From Hyposmocoma kahamanoa (lineage: Eukaryota > Arthropoda > Insecta > Lepidoptera > Cosmopterigidae): a DNA stretch of 64,000 nt. The number at the start of each line of letters is the position of its first letter. Position 1 is the first letter of the stretch. Positions 56,201 through 64,000 of this stretch are shown piece after piece. The stretch covers positions 4,218,622 through 4,282,621 of the forward strand of contig NW_020653718.1 of NCBI RefSeq assembly GCF_003589595.1. Reading direction: 5' to 3'. Under the pieces are notes generated by a model, which did not search any database, was not told the DNA's origin, and saw only the letters and a program-made list of their open reading frames with translations. The translations under genes and the position numbers were made by a program.

Positions 56201-59200
56201 TATAGATCTCAGGTCCTTGAGGTTTATCGGAGAGGATGTCTTTGGGATTGGAGTTATGAGAGCTCTTTTCCAAGCAAGTGGAAAGGTTCCCGTGGCGATG
56301 GACTTATTTATGAAGAAGGTGATGTAGGGTAAGCTGTAAGGTAAAGTTAATAACATCATATGCATGTTGATTCCATCAGCACCAAGGGCATTCGATTCAA
56401 TAGAAAGGATAGCTTTTCCAACCTCCGACTCATTCACGGTCCTCAATGTGAATATTTTATCGCTAAACCTGTGAAACTCAAAGTAGGTCATATTTAATAT
56501 TGGAACACTGTTGGTACAGGGGACATTGAGAAAATGATTATTTATTTCATCTGGGTTGCTGAAATTTTGAGGCAAGCACTCTTATTTTTCCGACGAGGTC
56601 AAAACATTTTTTTTAAGGTTTTTCCAGAGAGTTACCGAATCTTTAGAATAAGCGTTTATAGTTTTGTTAAAATAAATACACTTTTCGGAAAGTAAAGTTT
56701 CTCAGACCTGTCTTTCCATAACTTTATAAAAGGGATTTATGAGTTTCGCTACCAGAAGAACGGTACCGTTTGAGAGTAAAATTATCATGAATTTTAATTG
56801 TTTGTAATTCACGGTAGGGGTTTTTTCTTCAGATAAACTGTCTTCAGGGGTGCGAACCGATTGAATAAATCTAAAACAACATGATTAATATGTTCGACTA
56901 TTTCGTCCACCACGCATTGTAGGCTATAAATACGATCCCAGTTGTAAACGGTTAACTCTCTATCAAAAATGTCCAAACGTATGTCTTTGACAGGGCGATA
57001 GGTGACGTGTCTCTGAATATACCTGTCCTTTTTTATGTTGAATGTAACGTTGACCATGCAGTGTCCATTTAGGTGAGAGACATTATATACTTCTAATAAC
57101 ACCCTTACCACCGCATCTGTGCACACCAGATCTATCACAGTTGCACTGTAATCAGTAAAATGCGTGGGTTCGTTTACTATTTGGTGCAGACTAGTAGAAT
57201 GTAAAAATGAGTTTAATTTACAATAGCTCGCAGTATCTGTGTTTTGTTGGTTTATATTAAAACCTACTAAAAGTATAATTTTGTCGACATTTGTACCTAA
57301 GCGCGGTGACAGTATCCGTAAGAGCGTCCAAAAATAAGTCAACTGCTTGCCACGGCGGCCGATATGCCGTGTCGACCGCCAACCTCCGACCGTTCATATT
57401 GACATGCAACCATCGCTGTTCAACCGGAGAACACGGGTGCTGGATAGCTCTAGCAACAACACCGCCCCGAATATAAAATGCTATACCTCCTCCTTGTCCC
57501 CCGCGAATCTCAGTCGAACGCGGGAGCATTTTAAATTTTGTAGCCGGACAAGAGAGGCGCCAAAGCTTCAAATCCTTCTCTCAACCATGATTCATTTATA
57601 GCGAAAATGTCGGGTTCGAAGCGTTGAACAGCCGCAATTAAGTCGTCACCACATGTGTTCAATGATTGGGCGTCATAGAGCCTGCTTTTGAACAAATGTT
57701 TATTATGTTTAGGTGGCATCATAATTAATATAATGTACGATAATGCGATAGGGTAAGTATATTGTGAAATGCGAATAATATAGAATTTAATAAAATGAGT
57801 ATAAGCACAATAAATAAGACATAACAAGAAAGGTGTAAATCCTCAAGCAGTTCCTGTTCATGGTTGCACACAAAAACTGAAAAAGAATGAAATCGAACGA
57901 GTAAAAGAAAAACGTTTGTAATACAAGCATTGATACCACCTAGAATAGTTATAAGTGTTAAAGTAGTCACAGAGCATAAAGCATAGAGTAAAAACACCAA
58001 AACAAATAGATAAATATTGTATTCAAAGAATGTATAAACGCTCTAATCCGATTGTTGCAGTTCGCACTCATGGACGCTGTATTATTTGTAAATTATATGA
58101 TACTAACTAAATACAATTTAATATGTTACTATCAAAACGTTAGAGGCCTTAGATTGTATAACGTACAGGTTCGTGAGGAAATATTGCGAAATAACTACGA
58201 TATTATTATTTTCACAGAAACTTGGCTAAACAACAGTTTTTTTGACGCCGAAATATTTGATGACAGGTATGATGTGTATAGGCGGGACAGGGAAAGCTCA
58301 CCTATGTGCAGTTCTAAAGAGAGGGGAGGAGGGGTTCTAATCGCTGTTTTAAAAAAGTATTTATCGCGACGAATGAATGAGTGGGAGAGTGATTGCGAAG
58401 ATGTTTGGACTCAAATTATATTAAATAAATCAAGAGTGTTAAATATTTGTGCTGTTTACCTGCCTCCTCCGGTATCACAATCTATTTTGGACAACTACCT
58501 GGTAAAGTCGTGCGGTGCTTGTGAGAGTGATGGTGAGACAATTATTGTGGGTGACTTTAATTTGGGAGGAATAATATGGAAAGCTGATGTTGATCGGGGC
58601 CACAGTTCACCAACTGGTTATGAAAATTGTTCTTTGAGGGGGAGTTTCATAGATTTCATGTCTTTAAATAATCTTGTTCAGCTTAACCATGTCTCAAACA
58701 GCGGCAATCGCATTCTTGACCTTGTTTTAAGCAGCATGCCAGACATTAAGATTTATGAATGTACTAGACCACTGCGAAATATTGACAAACACCATCCCCC
58801 TTTGGACATAGACATTGAAATCACTACAATTCCTAATAAACCTCGCAATTCAAATACAGAACCTAAACCGAACTTTCACAAGGCTGACTATGATGCTATC
58901 AATCTGCAACTGGGTAAAATTGACTGGAATGATTTATATGAGCGGTGTGTTGATGTGAATGATATGGTTAAAATATTTTACGAGCATTTGGATAGAATTG
59001 TTAAAGAATGTATACCATTATCTTGCAAATCTAAATTTAATAAATATCCAGTCTGGTTTTCGCCAGCTTTGATAAACTTACTAAAGCTTAAATACAAGTA
59101 TCATGTTAAATTCAAAAAATACAGGAATCGGCTCGACAAGATAGAATTTGATTATTTGCGCGAAGACTGCGATGCCCTAATGCGGGAGTGTTACAGAAAT

Positions 59201-61207
59201 TACATTAATTCAATAGAAACGTTAATACTCAGCAATCCAAAGTTTTTCTGGACACATATTAAAAATAAGCGTAAGAACGGTTCCAATTATCCGCCATCTA
59301 TGTCTCTAAATAACACTACAGGATATGAAGGAGGTGAGATCTGTAACCTGTTTGCAACTCACTTTTCTTCCGTGTACGAACTGGATACTGGTGGTGATGT
59401 TGATTTGGATGAGGTGGGCATGATGGATGCGATTCCGGATTTAGTGATTGAATCTCACTGTGTGGAATATAAGCTCAAGCATCTTGATTTAAGTAAAGGT
59501 TCAGGTCCTGATAACTTTCCGCCAGTCTTTTTTGCAAATTGTGCTGAACAACTAGCAGTCCCATTGACCATAATTTTTAACAAGTCTGTTACTACGGGAA
59601 TATTTCCTGACACTTGGAAGCGTGCTAGAATTGTGCCAATTCACAAAAATGGAAAAAAGGACTTGGTTACGAATTATAGGCCTATTTCTATATTGTCCAC
59701 CGTAGCAAAAGTCTTTGAGTCGATAGTACATAGTCATATGTTTAGGCATGTCAAGAATAAACTATCACCGAATCAGCACGGATTTATTAAGAAGCGATCT
59801 ACGGACACAAATCTATCCCAGTACATTGATGATGTAGCATTGGCAGTCGATACTTCAGGACAAGTAGATGCAATATATACCGATTTTTCCAAAGCTTTCG
59901 ATAAAGTTAATCATCGTATATTGATAAACAAATTAGCTCACTTCGGGATTAGGGACTCCCTACTTCAGTGGTGTCAATCATATTTAAATAACAGGTGTTC
60001 TAGAGTTGTAATTGATGGTTATAGTTCAGATCCTTTTATTTCATGCTCTGGAGTGCCGCAAGGTTCAAACCTTGGGCCATTGTTCTTCATTATATTCATT
60101 AATGACATTGAAAGATTGTTTAAGAACTCGATCTGCTATTTGTTTGCTGATGATCTTAAAATAATGCGTGTTATTAAAAGTCTCAATGATGCTGATTTGT
60201 TGCAGGCTGATATTGATAGACTCATTGATTGGTGTCACATTAATAAAATGTATCTGAATTCGTGTAAGTGCTTCCATATTAAGTTCACATTAAAACGTAA
60301 ACCTCTCAGTACCCAGTACAATATCTCAGATGAAACTCTTAAAGAAGTTTCTAAGATACGAGACTTGGGTGTAGTGGTGGACTCCAAGCTTAAATTTTCT
60401 ATTCACATTGACAGTATGCTGGCCGCTGCTAACAAATCACTAGGATTTATTTTTAGAAATGGAAAGGAGTTCAGGAAGGTTTCCACTACCTTATTACTAT
60501 TTAATGCCTATGTCAGAAGTAAGCTTGAGTACTGTAGCGTTGTGTGGTCCCCAACATACCGAGTCCATGTTGAGAGAATTGAAAGAGTCCAAAGAAGGTT
60601 TCTACGACACCTGGCGTATCGCTTCAGGCCGCCTCATGGCGTAAACTGTTACAGTGCCCGACTTGAGCACTTTGGCATGCAAACTTTGAATGGTAGGAGA
60701 AATACTTTAGGCTTATGTTTCTTACATAAAATTATGAACGGCATGATAGACTGTCCGTCTATTCTAAATATATTTGGTTTGCGAGTACCCCCACGTCCGC
60801 CTCGACAGCCGCGTCCTTTATTTCATGTCCGTTTGTGTAGAACGAATGTAGGAAAGCATTCGCCAGTCCCCCGCCTATCTAGTTTATATAATCGACTGTC
60901 CGGTGAAGATGAAACTGTTGACATATTTTGTGATACATTATATAAATTTAAGGAAAGAACAATTTTGTAGCTTTAGCTTAGGTTTAATTAATTTATTATT
61001 GTTATTATTGGATTTAAATTGTTATTATTATTATTATTATTAATTTTAATTTCATTTTATTGGTAGACATTTTTCTTTTTGTACATTTAAATATACATGT
61101 AAGTGCATGCTGTGGTTGCCTATAATTGAAGTTGCAACTATATGTTAATTAATAAGTATTTATTGTTTTGTATACGTTAAGTTGTAAACTTTGTTGGCAA
61201 TCCTTAA

Positions 61208-61238
<31 letters not shown>

Positions 61239-63905
61239 CTTGGAGTCCTAGTAACCACCAATAGTCTACACTTCAAGGGAACGAACGTCTTTACCAAAAA
61301 CACGATAAACACGGTTAGATCCTCCTCCGTATGCAGGCGATGACGAGGAGCATCTGTGCCTGCGTGCTGGCGCGCATAGATCCTGCCGTCACTGGTCGAG
61401 ACAAATCTCAAGTTAAGCTGTTGTTGTAGTTGTAGTTAGAGCATAATAAATAAAAAGTCAGGAAGGGTTAAACAACACGATAGAGATATAGGTTTAGAAT
61501 TAGACGGCAAACTTATCAAATCTAAAGACAAGGTAGTCTAAGCTTTTGAGTCGTTCTTTTCGGAAATTGCTGTGAACAATACAGAATCATTAAATTCCTC
61601 CCCTTCTCTTGCTATTGATCTCCTAAAGGAAAATGTTATGGTTTGTGGCAGTTTATTTCATTTCCGTCATGTTAATCCACAAGACATCATAAAAGCTTTT
61701 AAATCAATACATGTTACAAAAACTGAAGATCTCTGGGGCATATCAACTAAAGTTATAGACTCAGTTATTGATCTAATTTCCCCACATTTAGCTGTAGCTT
61801 TCAATAGGTGCTTTGACGAAGGTGTTTTTCCCAATTTAATAAAATACAGCAAGGTTATTCCCTTATTCAAAAGTGGTAGGAAAGTTATCCTAGCAACTAT
61901 AGGCCCATTTCAATTTTACCAGCTTTAAGTAAAATATTCGAAAAGGATATGCTGACTCAATTACTGTCCTATTTCAGTAGGAATCATATTTTTCATAGTG
62001 AACAATACGTGTTTACTAGTGGTAGATCGACTAGCGTTACTAAAACACATCTTTGATGCTTGGGACAGGTCCCAGAATGCTATTGGTGTTTTCTGTGACC
62101 TCTCAAAGGCATTTGATTGCGTTGACCATATTATTATTAAGAAGCTGGAATATTACGGTGTAAATGGCAAAGCGTCGGAACTTGTCTCGTCATACCTAAA
62201 AGGTAGAATACAGAAAGTAGACACAAATGGAGTGACTTCTTTGGGTTCTCCGGTAAAAATGAGTGTTCCGCAGGGCACAATACTTGGACCTTTCTTATTT
62301 CTGATTTACATTAATGATCTGTCATTCTTTGTTAAGGGCCATTGCGAAATAGTATTGTTTGCTGACGACACATCCTTGATTTTTAAAACACACAGACATG
62401 ACATTAACTATGACCACATTAATGATAAACTCTCTAAGATATTGGTTTAATGCTAACAATTTATTACTTAATGCCAAGAAGACAAAATGTGTTCAATTTG
62501 AAACTAGTCCAAGCATACAAATAAACGGAGAAAAGTTAAACCCTGTTAATAAAGCAGTCTTCTTGGGAGTGACCTTAGATAGTAAACTTTAATGGTTTCC
62601 ACATATATCTTCCCTGGCCAGCAGATTAAGCTCCGCTGCATACGCAATCCGCAGAATACGTGAGCTTACCGATGTCAGTACTGCTAGACTAGTTTACTTT
62701 AATTACTTCCATAGTATAATGTCCTACGGGATTCTCATCACGGGTAAAGCAGCAGATATTCAAACCGTATTTGTATTGCAAAAACGAGCGATTCCTTCTG
62801 TGTACCGTCTAGGCTCTTGGGTTTCTCTCACGGAAAAGTTTAAGGAGACTGGTATCATGACTGTGGCATCACAGTACATTTACTCAAATATTTTATATGC
62901 CCGTAAAAATATACATAATTTCAATAAGAAAGAAGATATCCATAATAATTAACCTTAGAGCTAAGTCCAAATTCATGGTATCACGATTTCGTTTAACCGA
63001 AGTAAACGACTCTTTTATGGGCAACTGTATACGTTTTTACAATAAGATTCCGGAGCATATATTAAGATTATCATTTCCTAATTACATTAAACATATTTTG
63101 ATTAAAAAGTCATATTAAAAAATTGAAGACTACGTGTTAGATAAAGATGTATGGAAAGACGACACGGCTCCAGAATCCACACAAATTTGATTCAAAGTGT
63201 ATTCCATAGCATTTAAGTTTATTTGAACAGAGCAATTCCTAGAGTTTCTCGCTCGTTATTCTCAGGGAAGTCAGCGTAGTGAACGAGCAGTAGGTAGCTT
63301 AATGAAATCGACCCACTGCGCTGACTATGTCCTGCTCCACCAACGAGACTCCCAGCTTACTTACTTACTTGCGTGAGCATGACGTGTGTTAATCCTACAC
63401 CCTTTGGCTCTGGCACACAGGATATCCATATGCTATCTAGCCACCGATCACCCGGCTCTCCAGGCAGCAAGCAAGTTTAACACGTCTAGTTACGAAACCG
63501 GTCGACGTCGAAGTCTACTAAGCAACACTTTCCAAATCACATAATACATAACATAAACCAGAGGTGACTCAACCAGTGGTAGCTCATCGGTACCCATCAC
63601 TCTGTTTAACACTTCCAGCTATAATAAAAACTTACACTTTCAAAGAATATCTTGTATAAATATATACAGCATTGATAGGCTTCATGTCCGGATGTGATTG
63701 CTCCGGTTCTATCCTCCCTGCTGGCACAGCGATTAGCATGCCATCCGGGCTGAATTGCAACCGGCGGAAGTATGTCTGTAGTGTGTCGTCGTGAAAGAGG
63801 CGCACGCGCACCGAATGTAGACGGTGCTCAGGAGGGAAGGGGAGTGTCGCCTTGCTGCTTCGGGATATCACTTTCTTGGTTGATATGTCAAATGTACGGA
63901 ACACC
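53221..63905 (-). CDS. Chaf1b: Chromatin assembly factor 1 subunit B (p60/p105), C-terminal exons
   Basis: Four minus-strand exons are in the window: 63905-63636, 54361-54155, 54001-53856 and 53702-53221. Phases agree, and the stop is TGA at 53223-53221. The gene starts beyond the right edge. The protein is the WD40 subunit of CAF-1, which deposits H3-H4 behind replication forks. Visible family blocks are LFHDDTLQTYFRRLQFSPDG, then LLAVATKRSVLLYDTQQ with SNIHYTR, then LTDLSWSPEGRT and SSTDGFCSVITF, i.e. the last blades of the propeller. A Lys/Pro/Ser-rich tail of about 160 residues follows. The extreme C-terminus, RRVSFVTLSSPK, resembles the B-domain motif by which CAF-1 p60 and HIRA contact the histone chaperone ASF1; this is inferred from pattern. 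The intron at 63635-54362 is 9.3 kb and contains three LINEs. The Drosophila orthologue is Caf1-105. Confidence 0.93.
54455..58035 (-). mobile_element. Decayed non-LTR retrotransposon (LINE), minus strand
   Basis: The endonuclease start lies near 57720 (DAQSLNTCGDDL, then PDIFAINESWLREG), then GGGIAFYIRGG and AYRPPWQAVDLFLDAL (57571-57257), then DLVCTDAVV (57342-56809). Reverse-transcriptase fingers are at 56575-56168. The palm, with LLDFSRAFHSI, GVPEGSILG and the LYADDVQLY box, is at 56059-55508. The C-terminal part is at 55514-55086. At least four frame breaks separate these. The 3' end is near 54455. It lies in the CAF-1 intron in the same orientation as the gene. Exact clade not determined. 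Confidence 0.85.
55086..57720 (-). pseudogene. LINE ORF2 (endonuclease/reverse transcriptase), broken
   Basis: Consecutive pieces in different frames cover the endonuclease and reverse transcriptase in the right order. The YADD catalytic box is intact. Stops and frameshifts make it non-functional. The endonuclease strand-breaking motif region (VGFNINQQN, where GDFN is expected) has lost the canonical Asp. Confidence 0.8.
58070..60970 (+). CDS. Non-LTR retrotransposon ORF2: APE endonuclease plus reverse transcriptase
   Basis: 966 codons without a break from ATG 58070; upstream TTG codons are in frame but not credible starts. The endonuclease (about residues 15-245) shows YYQNVRGLR, IIFTETWLNN with the catalytic Glu, VYLPPP, IIVGDFNLGG with Asp/Asn, LDLVLS and a final His motif KHHPPLD. 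The reverse transcriptase (about 470-760) shows GSGPDNFPP, NYRPISILSTVAKVFE, QHGFIKKRST, IYTDFSKAFDKVNH, GVPQGSNLGPLFFIIF and the catalytic LFADDLK box. The thumb and C-terminal region ends LYKFKERTIL. The protein nicks target DNA and copies its own RNA from the nick. Every catalytic residue I can check is present, so this copy may be young and possibly competent, unlike all other LINEs here. Exact clade (Jockey/CR1 side) needs phylogeny. Confidence 0.92.
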   Translation: MDAVLFVNYMILTKYNLICYYQNVRGLRLYNVQVREEILRNNYDIIIFTETWLNNSFFDAEIFDDRYDVYRRDRESSPMCSSKERGGGVLIAVLKKYLSRRMNEWESDCEDVWTQIILNKSRVLNICAVYLPPPVSQSILDNYLVKSCGACESDGETIIVGDFNLGGIIWKADVDRGHSSPTGYENCSLRGSFIDFMSLNNLVQLNHVSNSGNRILDLVLSSMPDIKIYECTRPLRNIDKHHPPLDIDIEITTIPNKPRNSNTEPKPNFHKADYDAINLQLGKIDWNDLYERCVDVNDMVKIFYEHLDRIVKECIPLSCKSKFNKYPVWFSPALINLLKLKYKYHVKFKKYRNRLDKIEFDYLREDCDALMRECYRNYINSIETLILSNPKFFWTHIKNKRKNGSNYPPSMSLNNTTGYEGGEICNLFATHFSSVYELDTGGDVDLDEVGMMDAIPDLVIESHCVEYKLKHLDLSKGSGPDNFPPVFFANCAEQLAVPLTIIFNKSVTTGIFPDTWKRARIVPIHKNGKKDLVTNYRPISILSTVAKVFESIVHSHMFRHVKNKLSPNQHGFIKKRSTDTNLSQYIDDVALAVDTSGQVDAIYTDFSKAFDKVNHRILINKLAHFGIRDSLLQWCQSYLNNRCSRVVIDGYSSDPFISCSGVPQGSNLGPLFFIIFINDIERLFKNSICYLFADDLKIMRVIKSLNDADLLQADIDRLIDWCHINKMYLNSCKCFHIKFTLKRKPLSTQYNISDETLKEVSKIRDLGVVVDSKLKFSIHIDSMLAAANKSLGFIFRNGKEFRKVSTTLLLFNAYVRSKLEYCSVVWSPTYRVHVERIERVQRRFLRHLAYRFRPPHGVNCYSARLEHFGMQTLNGRRNTLGLCFLHKIMNGMIDCPSILNIFGLRVPPRPPRQPRPLFHVRLCRTNVGKHSPVPRLSSLYNRLSGEDETVDIFCDTLYKFKERTIL
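61205..61238 (+). repeat. (TAAA)n LINE tail
   Basis: Eight or so TAAA units at the 3' end of the intact LINE. The relic at 5820-7060 has the same tail type. Confidence 0.95.
61239..61480. other. CAF-1 intron between two LINEs
   Basis: GC-richer patch at 61320-61400. A LINE-like LGVLVTTNSLHF stretch is readable near 61240 on the plus strand and may be a further fragment; not secure. Confidence 0.3.
61480..63165 (+). mobile_element. Decayed LINE, 5'-truncated within ORF2
   Basis: Plus-strand pieces in order: AFESFFSEIAVNN-like start (about 61535), GISTKVIDSVIDLISPHL (61572-61928), then CDLSKAFDCVDH, SVPQGTILGPFLFLIYINDL and the LFADDTSLI box (61998-62450). Next come NANNLLLNAKKTKCVQFE (62398-62592), VLQKRAIPSVYRLG (62719-62952) and the C-terminal GNCIRFYNKIPEHI (62897-63118). 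Four or more frame breaks. It is a different family from the intact element at 58 kb, as the palm and C-terminal motifs differ. Confidence 0.82.
63166..63635. other. CAF-1 intron, nothing recognised
   Basis: No repeat or gene recognised apart from a short TTAC run near 63358-63370. Confidence 0.4.
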
Positions 63906-64000
63906 CTGAAATGTTCATTGAAGGTGAATTTGACGATCTCGTAACATTTTGCCCATAAAAAGTAGATAAATTGATATTCGGGTTTATGAACATTCTGCTA
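63906..64000 (-). other. CAF-1 intron at the right edge
   Basis: The acceptor of the 63905 exon (ATTTCAG) lies at its start. The upstream exon is outside the window. Confidence 0.6.

Larger units (their letters stand above)
58036..61238 (+). mobile_element. LINE with intact ORF2 and (TAAA)n tail
   Basis: Consists of an undisrupted ORF2 (58070-60970), a 235-bp 3' region and a tail of eight TAAA-type units (61205-61238). No ORF1 is present, so the element is either 5'-truncated just before ORF2 or belongs to a one-ORF group. Its 5' end abuts the 5' end of the minus-strand LINE, making a head-to-head pair. It is antisense to the CAF-1 gene. The same family is represented by the relic at 5820-7060. 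No target duplication could be fixed. Confidence 0.88.

Noticed and set aside
1..64000. CRISPR array, operon, attachment site, phage or plasmid signals
   Set aside because: There are no regularly spaced repeats with unique spacers, no ribosome-binding sites and no prokaryotic gene packing; the genes have spliceosomal introns.
1..64000. Integrated viral genome
   Set aside because: All reverse-transcriptase-like sequences carry LINE hallmarks (APE endonuclease, simple or A-rich tails); no capsid, envelope or viral polymerase genes were recognised.

Overview
The window looks like nuclear DNA of an insect, most probably a moth or butterfly. It is AT-rich with long introns. It carries tRNA-headed SINEs with GATGAT or TTTA tails, several non-LTR retrotransposons, piggyBac, Tc1/mariner and Harbinger-like DNA transposons, and small MITEs. 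Its conserved genes have typical GT-AG introns. There is no sign of operons, prokaryotic signals, a CRISPR array or an integrated virus. The lepidopteran assignment is an inference from repeat style and protein similarity recalled from family knowledge; no search was run.

Four host genes are supported by exon-by-exon reading. (1) On the minus strand, a gene for a membrane-anchored protein with one complete and one incomplete SAM-like domain begins at 43181. Its second certain exon lies 21.5 kb away at 21497-21332, and it continues off the left edge. An open 147-nt, phase 1-1 block at 37059-36913 may be a cassette exon of this gene. (2) Peroxiredoxin-5 is complete on the minus strand (three exons, 46601 to 44292, 189 residues). 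(3) Transportin-3 is complete on the plus strand (eleven exons, 47341 to 51433, 916 residues) and diverges from peroxiredoxin-5 across about 740 bp. (4) The C-terminal part of chromatin assembly factor 1 subunit B (p60/p105) is on the minus strand (four exons, 63905 to 53221). It converges on transportin-3, and its 5' exons lie beyond the right edge.

Layout: 1-43 kb is almost entirely intron of the SAM gene and is a repeat graveyard. It holds a 1.9-kb Tc1/mariner copy with 238-bp inverted repeats (2633-4570), LINE remnants, an internally deleted piggyBac (15149-16616), two tRNA-derived SINEs, and two identical 228-bp MITEs with perfect 8-bp target duplications (17864-18091 and 26513-26740). 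It also holds a nested LINE tail (29826-30335) and a 4.2-kb Jockey-type LINE (37746-41970, minus). 43-54 kb is the gene-dense part. 54.4-63.2 kb is one CAF-1 intron filled by three LINEs. One of these has an undisrupted 966-codon endonuclease/reverse-transcriptase ORF (58070-60970).

The most unusual signals are: the identical P-element-like MITE pair; tRNA T-arm/B-box-like hairpins conserved in both inverted repeats of the Tc1/mariner element; a scatter of near-perfect hairpins with loops of 1-5 nt; the possible cassette exon that would split the SAM domain; and an abrupt patch of almost pure G/C third positions inside the otherwise AT-leaning transportin-3 gene.
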